DNA of 64,000 bases from positions 496,001 to 560,000 of the forward strand of contig QGFZ01000001.1 of NCBI GenBank assembly GCA_003149065.1. The letters are read 5' to 3'. The notes beneath the pieces are model-generated. The model had not been told where the DNA came from. It did not search any database and worked only from the letters and a program-made list of their open reading frames with translations. Source of the DNA: Ruminococcaceae bacterium R-25 (lineage in GTDB: Bacteria > Bacillota > Clostridia > Saccharofermentanales > Saccharofermentanaceae). Numbering within the stretch: the stretch's first letter is position 1; each line of letters opens with the position of its first letter. The translations under genes were made by a program, and so were the position numbers. Positions 9,506 through 18,429 of this stretch are shown here, piece after piece.

Positions 9506-10162
9506 TTAATCAATTGAATATCTGTGTAACCCTACTACCTTGCCTAAGATCCTGCAGCCTTCTGTGTTGAAGGGGATTGGTGAGTAGTCATCATTCTCGG
9601 GGAAGAGATATGGGACACCATTCTTTTTTCCGAATCTTTTAACCGTAGCTTCCTCTTCGATAAGTGCAGCAACAATATCACCCTCTTCACAGGTGTTCTG
9701 TTTACGTACTATGATTAAATCTCCATCCAGGATATGAGCATTGATCATACTGTTTCCGCGGACCTTGAGCATAAAGGCTTCGGAATCACCAATAAGAGAT
9801 TTGCTTACAAGAAATGAATCGCTATAGTCTTCGTGAGCTAAGATCGGAATACCGGCAGTTATCTTACCAACTACAGGTACCTTTCTGTATCCGGTCAATT
9901 CAGTAACATTAGACGCAGCTGAAAAGTCCTGATTGTTGTCAGAAGCCCCTTGTTTGATAACGATAGCTCTTCGAAGTCCCGGCCGGTATTCGATTCTGCC
10001 CTGGCTGTCGAGTTGTTTAAGATAAGTATGTACAGAAGAAGTGGACTTAAGTCCCACTCCTGCGCAGATATCCCGTACAGAAGGTGAGATCTGGTGGTTA
10101 TTTATGTAATTGCAAATGTAATTGTATACTCGTTCAATAGTCTTTTTATCGTTGGACTGCAT
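9506..10162 (-). CDS. lexA: SOS repressor LexA
   Basis: A 218-residue LexA. The N-terminal winged helix (about 1-65) binds SOS operators. The C-terminal S24 peptidase domain has the Ala103-Gly104 self-cleavage site (TAG), Ser138 in GNSM and Lys175 in TVKRF. RecA-DNA filaments trigger self-cleavage and derepress SOS genes. I place the start at the ATG ending at 10162 because GGAGGG (10169-10174) precedes it by 6 nt; a longer reading frame to 10219 has no ribosome site and would run into the LexA-like operator. It is divergent from an HTH protein gene, with which it shares the 100-nt control region. Confidence 0.95.
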   Translation of the reverse strand: MQSNDKKTIERVYNYICNYINNHQISPSVRDICAGVGLKSTSSVHTYLKQLDSQGRIEYRPGLRRAIVIKQGASDNNQDFSAASNVTELTGYRKVPVVGKITAGIPILAHEDYSDSFLVSKSLIGDSEAFMLKVRGNSMINAHILDGDLIIVRKQNTCEEGDIVAALIEEEATVKRFGKKNGVPYLFPENDDYSPIPFNTEGCRILGKVVGLHRYSID

Positions 10163-10217
10163 AGGTAACCCTCCAAACATATTTTCTATTATATTAAACA
10201 TTGTTTGCTTTTTAGTC

Positions 10218-10229
10218 AAACATTTGTTT
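10218..10229. promoter_or_regulatory. Candidate LexA operator
   Basis: AAAC-ATTT-GTTT matches the Gram-positive SOS box layout (GAAC-N4-GTTC/T) with relaxed outer bases. It sits between divergent lexA and the next gene, where an autoregulatory operator is expected. A second, poorer half-match (AAAC-ATT-GTTTG, 10196-10207) lies closer to lexA. Confidence 0.5.
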
Positions 10230-10261
10230 TACGCTTTCGTAACCATAGAAAGGAGAGATTT

Positions 10262-10864
10262 ATGGGAAAGCATAGTTTTGATAATTCTAATTACAAGAAG
10301 TACTTAAGAGACGAAGCTATCGAGAACGCAACGTCTTTTAAAGAGGCAAGGGCTATTATCGTATCCAGACTTAACAATCTTCGTATTGATCTTTCTGATA
10401 ATTCTTCGTCTGAAGATGCTTTAACAAATGAGATCCTCAAAGCACAGGAAGAGAAGATAAATGGTCTTATGGATGTTTATGCCGGATTATATTCTCCTTG
10501 CAAGGTTACGGATCCCGGTCATATCCCCACGGGACAGGCTGACATGAACGACATCATGCTCGACTTTTCTGAAGGCTTTAATGATTTCATCGAATCCTTG
10601 GAAGAAAGATATGTTGAATTGATAATGAGAAGAAGAAAGGCGACGATCCTTCTGAACAGGATGCTATCTTTTAAGCTCCCTTTTTCCCGATTGATGTATT
10701 TGTTTTATTATAAACGGATGCATCGTGATGAGATCATTAAGTTGCTTTATATTAGCAGAGCGACATTTTACAGACTTAAGTCAGATGCGATAAATGCATT
10801 AACCAGAATGTATTATCCTTATAATAATACAGGTGGTGCTGCGGTTAATCTGCCTAATTCCTGA
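10262..10864 (+). CDS. Helix-turn-helix protein divergent from lexA, function unknown
   Basis: A 200-residue protein I do not recognise as a named family. The N-terminal half is charged and predicted helical. The last ~60 residues (MHRDEIIKLLYISRATFYRLKSD region) read as a helix-turn-helix resembling sigma-70 region 4 or phage late-gene activators (RinA/ArpU-like). ATG at 10262 is set by AAGGAGAG at 10249-10256. It shares a control region with lexA that contains a LexA-like box, so SOS control is plausible (inference). It could be a domesticated phage regulator, but no other phage gene is near. Confidence 0.6.
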   Translation: MGKHSFDNSNYKKYLRDEAIENATSFKEARAIIVSRLNNLRIDLSDNSSSEDALTNEILKAQEEKINGLMDVYAGLYSPCKVTDPGHIPTGQADMNDIMLDFSEGFNDFIESLEERYVELIMRRRKATILLNRMLSFKLPFSRLMYLFYYKRMHRDEIIKLLYISRATFYRLKSDAINALTRMYYPYNNTGGAAVNLPNS

Positions 10865-10888
10865 CTTCTTACTTTTCTCAAACAATGC

Positions 10889-10894
10889 TATAAT
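10889..10894 (+). promoter_or_regulatory. -10 box before the small membrane protein gene
   Basis: TATAAT, 20 nt before the start codon at 10915 and just after the stop of the HTH gene; no good -35 is seen. AAGGTGA at 10901-10907 is the ribosome site. Confidence 0.45.
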
Positions 10895-10914
10895 CGCCCT
10901 TAAGGTGAATTTAT

Positions 10915-11394
10915 ATGGCATTGAATCAGGAAGACAGAAATACCGAATCTAATAATTCCACAAGCATTGTTAACGAAGCAGTGCTGGATTTCTTGGGATG
11001 TTCTTGCCGTGCAACGGTAAGACTAATCAAGGGGCTCCCATCCAGATTCGTAGCTTTTGTCAAACGCAAGATCAAAGAATACAAAAACAGGCCGAAGAGA
11101 ACCGACATCAGCCGCGTATATGTAGTAGTTGGCTATACGACCAAGAAACGTGTTGATGAGAAGTTCAATGCAGAGAGACGAATGATGATCATCAGAAGAG
11201 GTCTTTTAATCTTGATATTCCTGTTGATCATTTTCATCGCAGCTGACAGATTTACAGGCGCCATCAACTACGGTGAACTCTCGCAGATCTTCGGTATAGA
11301 TTCTTTTGGCGATGTTGTCGAAAATGACCCGTTTGCCGAGAGGGCTACAGAAAGTTCTTCTGGTATTACGCTGACTGAGGCGACACAATCCTGA
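10915..11394 (+). CDS. Single-pass membrane protein, function unknown
   Basis: A 159-residue protein with no family I recognise. Residues 1-85 are hydrophilic and very basic around 40-75, so probably cytoplasmic. A single hydrophobic span (about 93-112, rich in Leu/Ile/Phe) follows, then a ~45-residue acidic, Ser/Thr-rich tail that would lie outside. There is no signal peptide or catalytic motif. A strong terminator follows directly, so it forms a short unit of its own or with the HTH gene. Confidence 0.6.
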   Translation: MALNQEDRNTESNNSTSIVNEAVLDFLGCSCRATVRLIKGLPSRFVAFVKRKIKEYKNRPKRTDISRVYVVVGYTTKKRVDEKFNAERRMMIIRRGLLILIFLLIIFIAADRFTGAINYGELSQIFGIDSFGDVVENDPFAERATESSSGITLTEATQS

Positions 11395-11427
11395 CTCCTG
11401 ATACAAAAAGATAAGTAAAAGTTGATG

Positions 11428-11463
11428 AAATGAAAGTTTGCGTTTGCAAACTTTCATTTTTTA
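11428..11463 (+). terminator. Rho-independent terminator
   Basis: A perfect 14-bp stem (AAATGAAAGTTTGC / GCAAACTTTCATTT) with GTTT loop and a T run from 11457. It ends the upstream membrane-protein gene. Confidence 0.88.
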
Positions 11464-11471
11464 ATTGCCTA

Positions 11472-11500
11472 TTGAAATTGAGAAAGTCTTGTAATACTAT
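11472..11500 (+). promoter_or_regulatory. Probable gdhA promoter
   Basis: TTGAAA (11472-11477), 17-nt spacer, TACTAT (11495-11500). The ~115-nt leader after it contains a small hairpin (AGGTT/AACCT, about 11523-11536); no known riboswitch fold is recognised there. Confidence 0.5.
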
Positions 11501-11537
11501 ACATAACGATTGGTTTAAACTAGGTTGGTAAACCTAA

Positions 11538-12980
<1,443 letters not shown>

Positions 12981-13005
12981 TAGAGACAGTTTTAAAAGAT
13001 CAAAT

Positions 13006-13040
13006 AAAGGGGTTGCGGCTTAAGGTTGCAGCCCCTTTTC
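13006..13040 (+). terminator. Terminator of gdhA
   Basis: An 11-bp stem with one G-T pair (AAAGGGGTTGC / GCAGCCCCTTT) and a TTTT run, starting 26 nt after the gdhA stop. Confidence 0.85.
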
Positions 13041-13118
13041 TTATGCGGGTTACACTAAACATCTGCAAATTGCCACAGTATTCTTCTAATATCTGTTATT
13101 AGGAATTTGACAGTCTGA

Positions 13119-13127
13119 TGATATAAT
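13119..13127 (+). promoter_or_regulatory. Extended -10 promoter
   Basis: TGA-TATAAT is an extended -10 element. A TTGACA at 13107-13112 is too close (9 nt) to be its -35. The ~118-nt leader holds a doubled TTTATCCGG (about 13170-13186), with no riboswitch I recognise. Confidence 0.5.
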
Positions 13128-13245
13128 TGTTTGGATAAAGTGGACAACTACGGATCCCTGACGGGGGATTTATCCGGTTTATCCGGGGATATATTGATTT
13201 GCTAAGAAGGCAATGAAGTAAAGACAAAATGTGGAGCGATAAAAG

Positions 13246-15081
13246 ATGAGTAAGACTGTAGCAACTTGTATTGCCGAGACTAACCTGGTCCCGGGAGAGC
13301 CTCAGGAGAATGTATTCTTTCTTACACTTTCCCGTAAGACTGAAGACTTCCCGAATGAGTTCCTGAGAACTGCCAGATCGACATCACCTATCCAGATCTG
13401 CGCAATTTTCTCAACGATCGGTCCTGATAACCTTTCTGCAGTATTGAACCTTGAGCTCAATGCAGAGTTGGAGAGAATCGCATCCGTTTGCGCTAATCAG
13501 GCTGTTCTTGATTTTGACGGTTTCGCAAACCAGGTAATCAATAATCTTAATGTTAAGGTCTGCAACTTTGCAGCAAATAAAGGAATACAGTTCAAGACTT
13601 CAATGTCTATGTTCGTAATCGAAGGTGATATCCTTCGAGTAATCCATGTAGGTATCACAAAGGCTGTCCTTTATAGAAACAAGCGCATCATGCTCCTTAC
13701 TGAAGAGCAGACCGTAGCACACAGATATGCTCAGATGGGCGCTATCCAGCCTTCAGAAGAGTTAACACATCCCGAGAACATGAACCTTACCCAGTATCTC
13801 GGAAAGATGCCTCAGGAAGGTCCCGTAAATGCAGACAAGAAGGTTCACATCAAGCTTCAGGATAACGACGAGTTATTCCTCATGGGCGTAGGCCTTTCAA
13901 GAAAGCTTCCTTCACAGATCCGCAATTCCATCATCGCTAAACCCTTAACTACAGAAGTTAAGTCCAAAGATATTATCAATGCAGCAGTAAGCTATGGAAT
14001 CAAGTCCGGTCTTACTCTTATTGATATCAAAGTCGAATCCACATTCCTGCTTCCCGGCGATGCAGTTATCAACAGCAATCTCAGAACTGAAGCACAGCTC
14101 GCAAGGCAGGATGATCATAATAAGGCTGAATCCAATGCGTTCACTGATTTTGAGAATGAGACTGATCTGGATTACGATTCTGATTCTTCAGATACGATCA
14201 ACTATGTGCCCGGTTCTGCAGTAGCTAGCTATGCTGAAAGCGATGAAGAAGAGGTAATAGTAAACGAGAAGAAGGAGAGAGTTAAGACTATCCTTATTCC
14301 TCTTATTATCTTCATTGTCTGTATCCTGCTTGGTTTCGGCGTTACATTCTTCGTATTTAATATGAAGGACCTCATCGACTTAGGTGGTACATCTTCAACC
14401 ACACTTCCGACAGGCGTTGGTTCTGTCCTTTATTCAACCGAAAACATGGTTCCCGTATATTCAAAAGCATCCGAAGATGCAACAGTTATCGGAACTCTTA
14501 ATATCGGTGATCCCGTAACACTCAAGGAGATCACCAATGAGCTGTTCTCAAAGATCGTTACCAAGAATAACGTTACCGGTTATGTTTTGAGCGAGAAGCT
14601 TACAGCAGAAAATCCCATTACCGGCACCAGCGAATACGATCCTTTCGGTGATTCAACTTCAGTCACAACAGGTGAAGTTACATTACCTGACGGAGAGACG
14701 GTTCAGACAACCGGAGTTAAGAAGGATAACATTTACTTCCCGACAAAGGCTTCGCCGACTCCTACAACTACTTACGAGACAGACGAGAACGGTAATCCTA
14801 TTATTCCGACTCCGACACCTGATCCGAATAACCCGACGAAGACACCGGATAATCCGACACCTACACCTAAGCAAGATAATCCGGATAATCCGACACCAAC
14901 ACCTAAACAGGATAATCCGGATAATCCGGATAATCCGACTGATCCGCCGAAGCCGACCGATCCGCCGAAGCCGACTGATCCGCCGAAGCCGACCGACCCG
15001 CCTAAGCCGACAGATCCGCCGAAGCCGACCACTCCTCCGGATAATGGCGGCGGAAACAATAACAACGCTAACGAAGGCTGA
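13246..15081 (+). CDS. Membrane-anchored degenerate PP2C-like protein with SH3-type and proline/threonine-rich extracellular region
   Basis: 611 residues. Residues ~1-265 follow the order of a PPM/PP2C phosphatase: a GITKAVLYRNKR segment where GDSRxYLxR belongs, then LTEEQTV, a HPENMNLTQYLG stretch, DELFLMGVGL in place of DxLLLCSDGL, and a final LTLIDIKVE strand. The metal-binding aspartates are gone: STIGP (56-60) stands for DGMGG, GITK (136-139) for GDSR, GVG (214-216) for SDG. It is probably a pseudophosphatase. An acidic linker, one membrane span (~348-372), an SH3-like domain (~390-455) and a Pro/Thr/Asp/Asn-rich tail (~500-611) follow, so the phosphatase-like part would be cytoplasmic and the rest outside. 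TGGAG precedes ATG by 9 nt. The role is unknown; a signalling or cell-wall sensing scaffold is a guess. Confidence 0.75.
   Translation: MSKTVATCIAETNLVPGEPQENVFFLTLSRKTEDFPNEFLRTARSTSPIQICAIFSTIGPDNLSAVLNLELNAELERIASVCANQAVLDFDGFANQVINNLNVKVCNFAANKGIQFKTSMSMFVIEGDILRVIHVGITKAVLYRNKRIMLLTEEQTVAHRYAQMGAIQPSEELTHPENMNLTQYLGKMPQEGPVNADKKVHIKLQDNDELFLMGVGLSRKLPSQIRNSIIAKPLTTEVKSKDIINAAVSYGIKSGLTLIDIKVESTFLLPGDAVINSNLRTEAQLARQDDHNKAESNAFTDFENETDLDYDSDSSDTINYVPGSAVASYAESDEEEVIVNEKKERVKTILIPLIIFIVCILLGFGVTFFVFNMKDLIDLGGTSSTTLPTGVGSVLYSTENMVPVYSKASEDATVIGTLNIGDPVTLKEITNELFSKIVTKNNVTGYVLSEKLTAENPITGTSEYDPFGDSTSVTTGEVTLPDGETVQTTGVKKDNIYFPTKASPTPTTTYETDENGNPIIPTPTPDPNNPTKTPDNPTPTPKQDNPDNPTPTPKQDNPDNPDNPTDPPKPTDPPKPTDPPKPTDPPKPTDPPKPTTPPDNGGGNNNNANEG
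14941..15030 (+). repeat. Five tandem 18-nt repeats encoding D-P-P-K-P-T
   Basis: Five in-frame copies of GATCCGCCGAAGCCGACC with third-position changes, at 14941, 14959, 14977, 14995 and 15013. They are preceded by looser PDNPTPTPKQDN repeats (about 14815-14940). They encode the proline-rich tail of the host protein, likely an extended wall-spanning stalk. Confidence 0.9.
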
Positions 15082-15109
15082 TAACGTTTTCGAGCAAATT
15101 AAAGACTAC

Positions 15110-15142
15110 AGAGCTGTCTCTATGTGAGGCAGCTCTTTTTTC
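15110..15142 (+). terminator. Terminator of the pseudophosphatase gene
   Basis: An 11-bp stem with one wobble pair (AGAGCTGTCTC / GAGGCAGCTCT), 5-nt loop, then a T6 run. Confidence 0.9.
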
Positions 15143-15198
15143 GAGCTTTTCAATTGATTTATCCTAATTGGTTGTCCCTCTTGGCAAGAAACTGAACA

Positions 15199-15420
15199 TT
15201 TGGGACACGCCTGAAAAATAAGAAATGTCCCGATTCTTAAGAATCCAGGTGTTTGGGACACGAGCAACCTTAAGAATGTGTCCCGTTTAGCGCAACTTTG
15301 AATGTTCGGGACACGTGGAACAAGTGAAACGTGTCCCAACTCGAAAGAAACCGTGTTTTTGGGATAAAAGTGACGCTCGAAACGTGTCCCAACCTTCACA
15401 AATCTGAGCATTTGGGACAC
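15199..15420. repeat. Tandem array (period exactly 53 nt) of alternating inverted arms
   Basis: The word GGGACAC recurs at 15202, 15255, (GGGATAA at 15361) 15308 and 15414, always 53 nt apart. Its reverse complement GTGTCCC recurs at 15225 (as ATGTCCC), 15278, 15331 and 15384, again 53 nt apart. Extended arms are about TTTGGGACACG and CGTGTCCCAA. Between arms the sequence is unconserved: about 12-16 nt inside a pair and about 17-20 nt between pairs. Each unit can form a hairpin and any left arm can pair with any right arm. It lies between the convergent pseudophosphatase gene and lysC. No coding function is seen. Confidence 0.9.
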
Positions 15421-15532
15421 GAAACCCTTGCGATTCGCGTAGGATTTACGAATAATCCGGTCTACGTGAAAATCTCGTAAAAATGCTCATAATTCCTGAA
15501 ATATCCACGAGATTGACTATTATCGTGAATGC

Positions 15533-15643
15533 AGTGTAAAAACAGTGCGTAAAACAGCCGGTTTGTGTACTGGATTTACACTAAAGGCCTTCTAGTGTAA
15601 AAACAGTGCGCAGAACGCAAGATTTATGCACTGGATTTACACT
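15533..15643. repeat. Two copies of a 50-nt palindromic element
   Basis: Copy 1 (15533-15582) and copy 2 (15594-15643) each begin AGTGTAAA and end TTTACACT, with an inner CAGTGC matched by GCACTG (GTACTG in copy 1), so each folds into a nested hairpin. The middle ~14 nt differ. An 11-nt spacer containing the palindrome AAGGCCTT separates them. They resemble REP/BIME-type intergenic palindromes. The 112 bases before them (15421-15532) show nothing I can name. Confidence 0.85.
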
Positions 15644-15648
15644 GGACC

Positions 15649-15680
15649 AATAAAGGGTTGCCGCACGTAACGGCAACCCC
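15649..15680 (-). terminator. Terminator of lysC
   Basis: Perfect 9-bp stem (GGGTTGCCG / CGGCAACCC, 7-nt loop). On the minus strand it is followed by TTTATT, placing it correctly downstream of lysC. Confidence 0.8.
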
Positions 15681-15704
15681 AAAATAAACAAATTCAAACT
15701 GATA

Positions 15705-17057
15705 TTAATAGCGGAAGAGCTCCTTGTAGAGGACCTTTACGGCGTATGAGCAGTAGGACTCGGAAACACCGAACATCATGGAGATCTCGGATGCGCCCTG
15801 GTTAACGATGCGGAGGTTGATACCTGCGTTTGAGAGGGCGGATGCTGCACGGGCCATGATACCTACGGAATTTGCCATAGCTTCGCCGACGATCATGACG
15901 ATTGCGAGGTCTCTTTCAACCTTAACGTCAGCTTCGAGCTCCTTCTGGATCCTGTCAACGATGATGCTTTCCTTTTCTTCAGTGAAATACTTCTTTCTGA
16001 GAACGATAGTAACTGTGTCGATTCCGGAAGGAATGTGGTCGATGGAGATTGCTTCGTCAGAGAAGATCTTGAGGAGCTGGGCGAGGAATCCAACCTGACG
16101 GTTCATCATGTACTTGCTGACTGTAACAGTAGCAAAGCCCTTATCTCCTGCGATACCTGTTACGAGTGAATCGTAGTGTGTACGCTTTGAAACGATCCAT
16201 GTGCCCTTTGCGGAAGGATTGTTTGTATTCTTGATGTTGAGCGGAATGCCGTTTGCGAAAACAGGGTAGATAGCTTCTTCGTGAAGGACTGTAAATCCTG
16301 CATAAGAAAGCTCTCTCATTTCGTCGTATGTGATCTCTGTGATCGGGAAAGGATTCTTTACGAGGTTGGGGTTAACAGCGAAAACGTTGTCTACGTCTGT
16401 CCAGTTCTCGTAAACATCAGCACCGACAGAAGCTGCGAGGATGGAACCTGTGATGTCGGAACCGCCTCTGGAGAATGTGATGATCTTGCCGCTCTTTGAA
16501 TAACCGTAGAAGCCGGGGAAGACGAGGATCTTGTCTGTTTCTTCCTTAAGCTTTGCGAGGTTGGAATATGTCTCGGAAAGGATAACTGCCTTGCCTGCTT
16601 CATCATGTTCAAGGAAGAGACCGCAGACCTGGGGATCACAATACTTAGCTTCGTGACCGGTTGAATTGAGGTAGAAAGCTACGAGCTTTGCGCAGCAGTC
16701 TTCACCCATTGCCTTGACGGAATCAAGGTAAGCGATGTCTTCCGTGTAATCAGCTTTAACGATCTTAAGGAGCTTTTCCTCGATGTCGGGAAGAACTTCC
16801 TTGATGCCTAATTCATCAGCAATCTCTTCGTAACGAGCGAGAACTGCTTCAACTTCTTTATCGTAAGATTCGCCGGCGATCCTGGCCTTTGCAACGGCAA
16901 TAAGAAGATCCGTTACCTTGGTATCGTCCTTGGTACGCTTACCGGGCGCAGATACGACCATGATCTTACGGTCTTCGTCTGCCAAAAGGATGTTGCAGAC
17001 TTTCTGAATCTGAAATGCGTTGGCAAGAGATGATCCGCCGAATTTTGTAACTTTCAT
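15705..17057 (-). CDS. lysC: Aspartate kinase
   Basis: A 450-residue aspartokinase catalysing the first step of Lys/Thr/Met synthesis (and of the diaminopimelate used in peptidoglycan). It starts with the nucleotide/aspartate motif KFGGSSLA, has SAPGKRTKDDTKVTDLL, and the signature FSRGGSDITGSILAASVGAD in mid-protein. The C-terminal third is a pair of ACT domains for amino-acid feedback. The open frame extends upstream to 17324, but AAGGAG at 17068-17073 and the usual N-terminus MKVTKFGGSS fix the start at 17057; the extra stretch would overlap the divergent HAD gene. The long KDDTK insertion is typical of clostridial monofunctional enzymes. Confidence 0.95.
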   Translation of the reverse strand: MKVTKFGGSSLANAFQIQKVCNILLADEDRKIMVVSAPGKRTKDDTKVTDLLIAVAKARIAGESYDKEVEAVLARYEEIADELGIKEVLPDIEEKLLKIVKADYTEDIAYLDSVKAMGEDCCAKLVAFYLNSTGHEAKYCDPQVCGLFLEHDEAGKAVILSETYSNLAKLKEETDKILVFPGFYGYSKSGKIITFSRGGSDITGSILAASVGADVYENWTDVDNVFAVNPNLVKNPFPITEITYDEMRELSYAGFTVLHEEAIYPVFANGIPLNIKNTNNPSAKGTWIVSKRTHYDSLVTGIAGDKGFATVTVSKYMMNRQVGFLAQLLKIFSDEAISIDHIPSGIDTVTIVLRKKYFTEEKESIIVDRIQKELEADVKVERDLAIVMIVGEAMANSVGIMARAASALSNAGINLRIVNQGASEISMMFGVSESYCSYAVKVLYKELFRY

Positions 17058-17192
17058 AGCTTTTGTGCTCCTTGACTTGTCATTTAGCCTTAATATAATA
17101 TCACAAGCGCGAAAATATATATTTATAATAATTTTGTTGCTAAATATTAGTCTGTATGTAACAGTTGCACAGTCGGGAATAGGAGAATTATC

Positions 17193-17690
17193 TTGAATAT
17201 CTTCAGAGCAATGAAACCTGAAAGAGTATATGAGAACCTTACCAAGATGCCTTGGCAGGAGCTCTATAACGAAGGTATCAGGACAGCGCTTTTGGATTTT
17301 GATAACACTTTGGGACCTGACCATGCGACAGAGCCGGAAGAATACAGCTACAAGTGCATTAAGATGATCGAGGAAACAGGAATCAGGTGCTGCCTCGTAT
17401 CAAACGCTAAATCCGGAAGATCTGCAAAGATCGCCGAGATGCTTAAGATCCCTGTGGTTACTTATGCGAATAAGCCGGGCACATCAGGTGTCTTAAAGGC
17501 CATTAAACTCATGGAGTCTACTCCGGAAAAGTCTCTGATGGTCGGAGATCAGGTCTTTACAGATGTCATTGCAGGCAACAGGTCAGGCGTCAGAACGTTT
17601 ATGGTAGAGAAACTTTATAAGTCAGAGATATGGTATGTTCTTTTGAAAAGACCTTTCGAAAAACTTGTAAGAGTTGTAGGAAAATTTTGA
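17193..17690 (+). CDS. YqeG family HAD phosphatase
   Basis: A 165-residue HAD-IIIA-type protein. Motif I is DFDNTLGPD (about 32-40), motif II is the Ser/Thr of LVSNAKSGR, and motif III/IV is GDQVFTDVIAGNRSG. These match the YqeG family, cytoplasmic putative phosphatases whose substrate is not firmly known (phosphatidylglycerophosphate phosphatase in cyanobacterial and plant relatives). The TTG start at 17193 is preferred because AGGAG (17181-17185) lies 7 nt before it. It is divergent from lysC across an AT-rich 135-nt region with no clear promoter, and followed by efp, which has its own promoter. Confidence 0.88.
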   Translation: MNIFRAMKPERVYENLTKMPWQELYNEGIRTALLDFDNTLGPDHATEPEEYSYKCIKMIEETGIRCCLVSNAKSGRSAKIAEMLKIPVVTYANKPGTSGVLKAIKLMESTPEKSLMVGDQVFTDVIAGNRSGVRTFMVEKLYKSEIWYVLLKRPFEKLVRVVGKF

Positions 17691-17705
17691 TTGTATTTGT
17701 AACAC

Positions 17706-17734
17706 TTGCATAGAAACACGCTTTCAAGTAAAAT
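17706..17734 (+). promoter_or_regulatory. efp promoter
   Basis: TTGCAT (17706-17711), 17-nt spacer, TAAAAT (17729-17734), 45 nt before the efp start. Confidence 0.65.
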
Positions 17735-17778
17735 TATTCAGTTAAACGCTTATTTATTTAAAAAAAGGAGACATAGTT

Positions 17779-18336
17779 ATGATCAGCGCAGGAGATTTCA
17801 GAAACGGTTTATGTTTTGAGATGGACGACCAGGTATATCAGGTCGTTGAATTCCAGCACGTTAAGCCCGGCAAGGGAGCAGCATTCGTAAGAACTAAGTA
17901 TAAGAACGTTAAGACAGGATCCGTTGTTGAAAGATCCTTCAACCCTAACGAGAAGTTTGAGCAGGCTCAGCTTACAAGACAGGACATGCAGTTCATCTAT
18001 GCTGACGGCGATCTCTACTACTTCATGGATCAGGATACATATGAGCAGACACCTATTCACCAGGATAAGATCGGTGATGGCATCAAGTTCCTTAAAGAAG
18101 AGATGGTTTGCAAGGTTGTATCTTACAAGGGCGATATCTTCCAGGTTGAGCTTCCTATCACAGTTGTCCTCGAGATCACAGAGTGCGAGCCCGGCGTAAA
18201 GGGTGATACAGCAAACAACGCTTCCAAGTACGCTACACTTGAGACAGGCGCTGTTGTTAAGGTACCTCTCTTCGTTAACCAGGGTGAGAAGATCAAGGTT
18301 GACACAAGAACTGGCGAATACTTAGAGAGAGCTTAA
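17779..18336 (+). CDS. efp: Translation elongation factor P
   Basis: A 185-residue three-domain EF-P that relieves ribosome stalling at polyproline. The N-terminal KOW-like domain carries the acceptor loop PGKG with Lys32. The OB domains follow, with the signature near [18 protein letters not shown] and the typical C-terminal [18 protein letters not shown] precedes ATG by ~9 nt. It has its own promoter and strong terminator. No EpmA/YmfI-type modification gene is nearby. Polyproline clients include the proline-rich tail of the pseudophosphatase at 13.2-15.1 kb (inference). Confidence 0.97.
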   Translation: MISAGDFRNGLCFEMDDQVYQVVEFQHVKPGKGAAFVRTKYKNVKTGSVVERSFNPNEKFEQAQLTRQDMQFIYADGDLYYFMDQDTYEQTPIHQDKIGDGIKFLKEEMVCKVVSYKGDIFQVELPITVVLEITECEPGVKGDTANNASKYATLETGAVVKVPLFVNQGEKIKVDTRTGEYLERA

Positions 18337-18351
18337 TTATTGTTACTTAAT

Positions 18352-18391
18352 CTGCCGCAAGCGGAGTAATATCCGCTTACGGCAGTTTTTA
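18352..18391 (+). terminator. Terminator of efp
   Basis: A 14-bp stem with one mismatch (CTGCCGCAAGCGGA / TCCGCTTACGGCAG) followed by T5. Confidence 0.93.
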
Positions 18392-18429
18392 TCCGCACCT
18401 TTAAAGTTTAGATCATTTAAGGAACCGAT

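Noticed and set aside
13107-13112. TTGACA as -35 of the pseudophosphatase promoter
   Set aside because: It is only 9 nt from the TATAAT; the extended -10 (TGA) better explains the site.
13128-13245. c-di-GMP or other riboswitch before the pseudophosphatase gene
   Set aside because: GC-rich words and a repeated TTTATCCGG occur, but no recognised aptamer core is present.
14648-15127. Arg-rich reading frame overlapping the proline-rich tail
   Set aside because: It is the +1-type shadow of the DPPKPT repeats in the real gene and has no start signal.
15199-15420. CRISPR-like periodic array
   Set aside because: The period is constant, but repeated words are only ~11 nt, alternate in orientation, drift between units, and no cas gene is present. 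The same applies to 51877-52041.
15106-15420. 104-residue reading frame on the minus strand across the 53-nt array
   Set aside because: It is read through repeat units whose length is not a multiple of three, has no ribosome site and crosses a terminator; a by-product of the repeats.
17058-17324. N-terminal extension of LysC
   Set aside because: The open frame continues upstream, but the extension lacks family similarity, overlaps the divergent HAD gene and is separated from the true start by an AAGGAG site.
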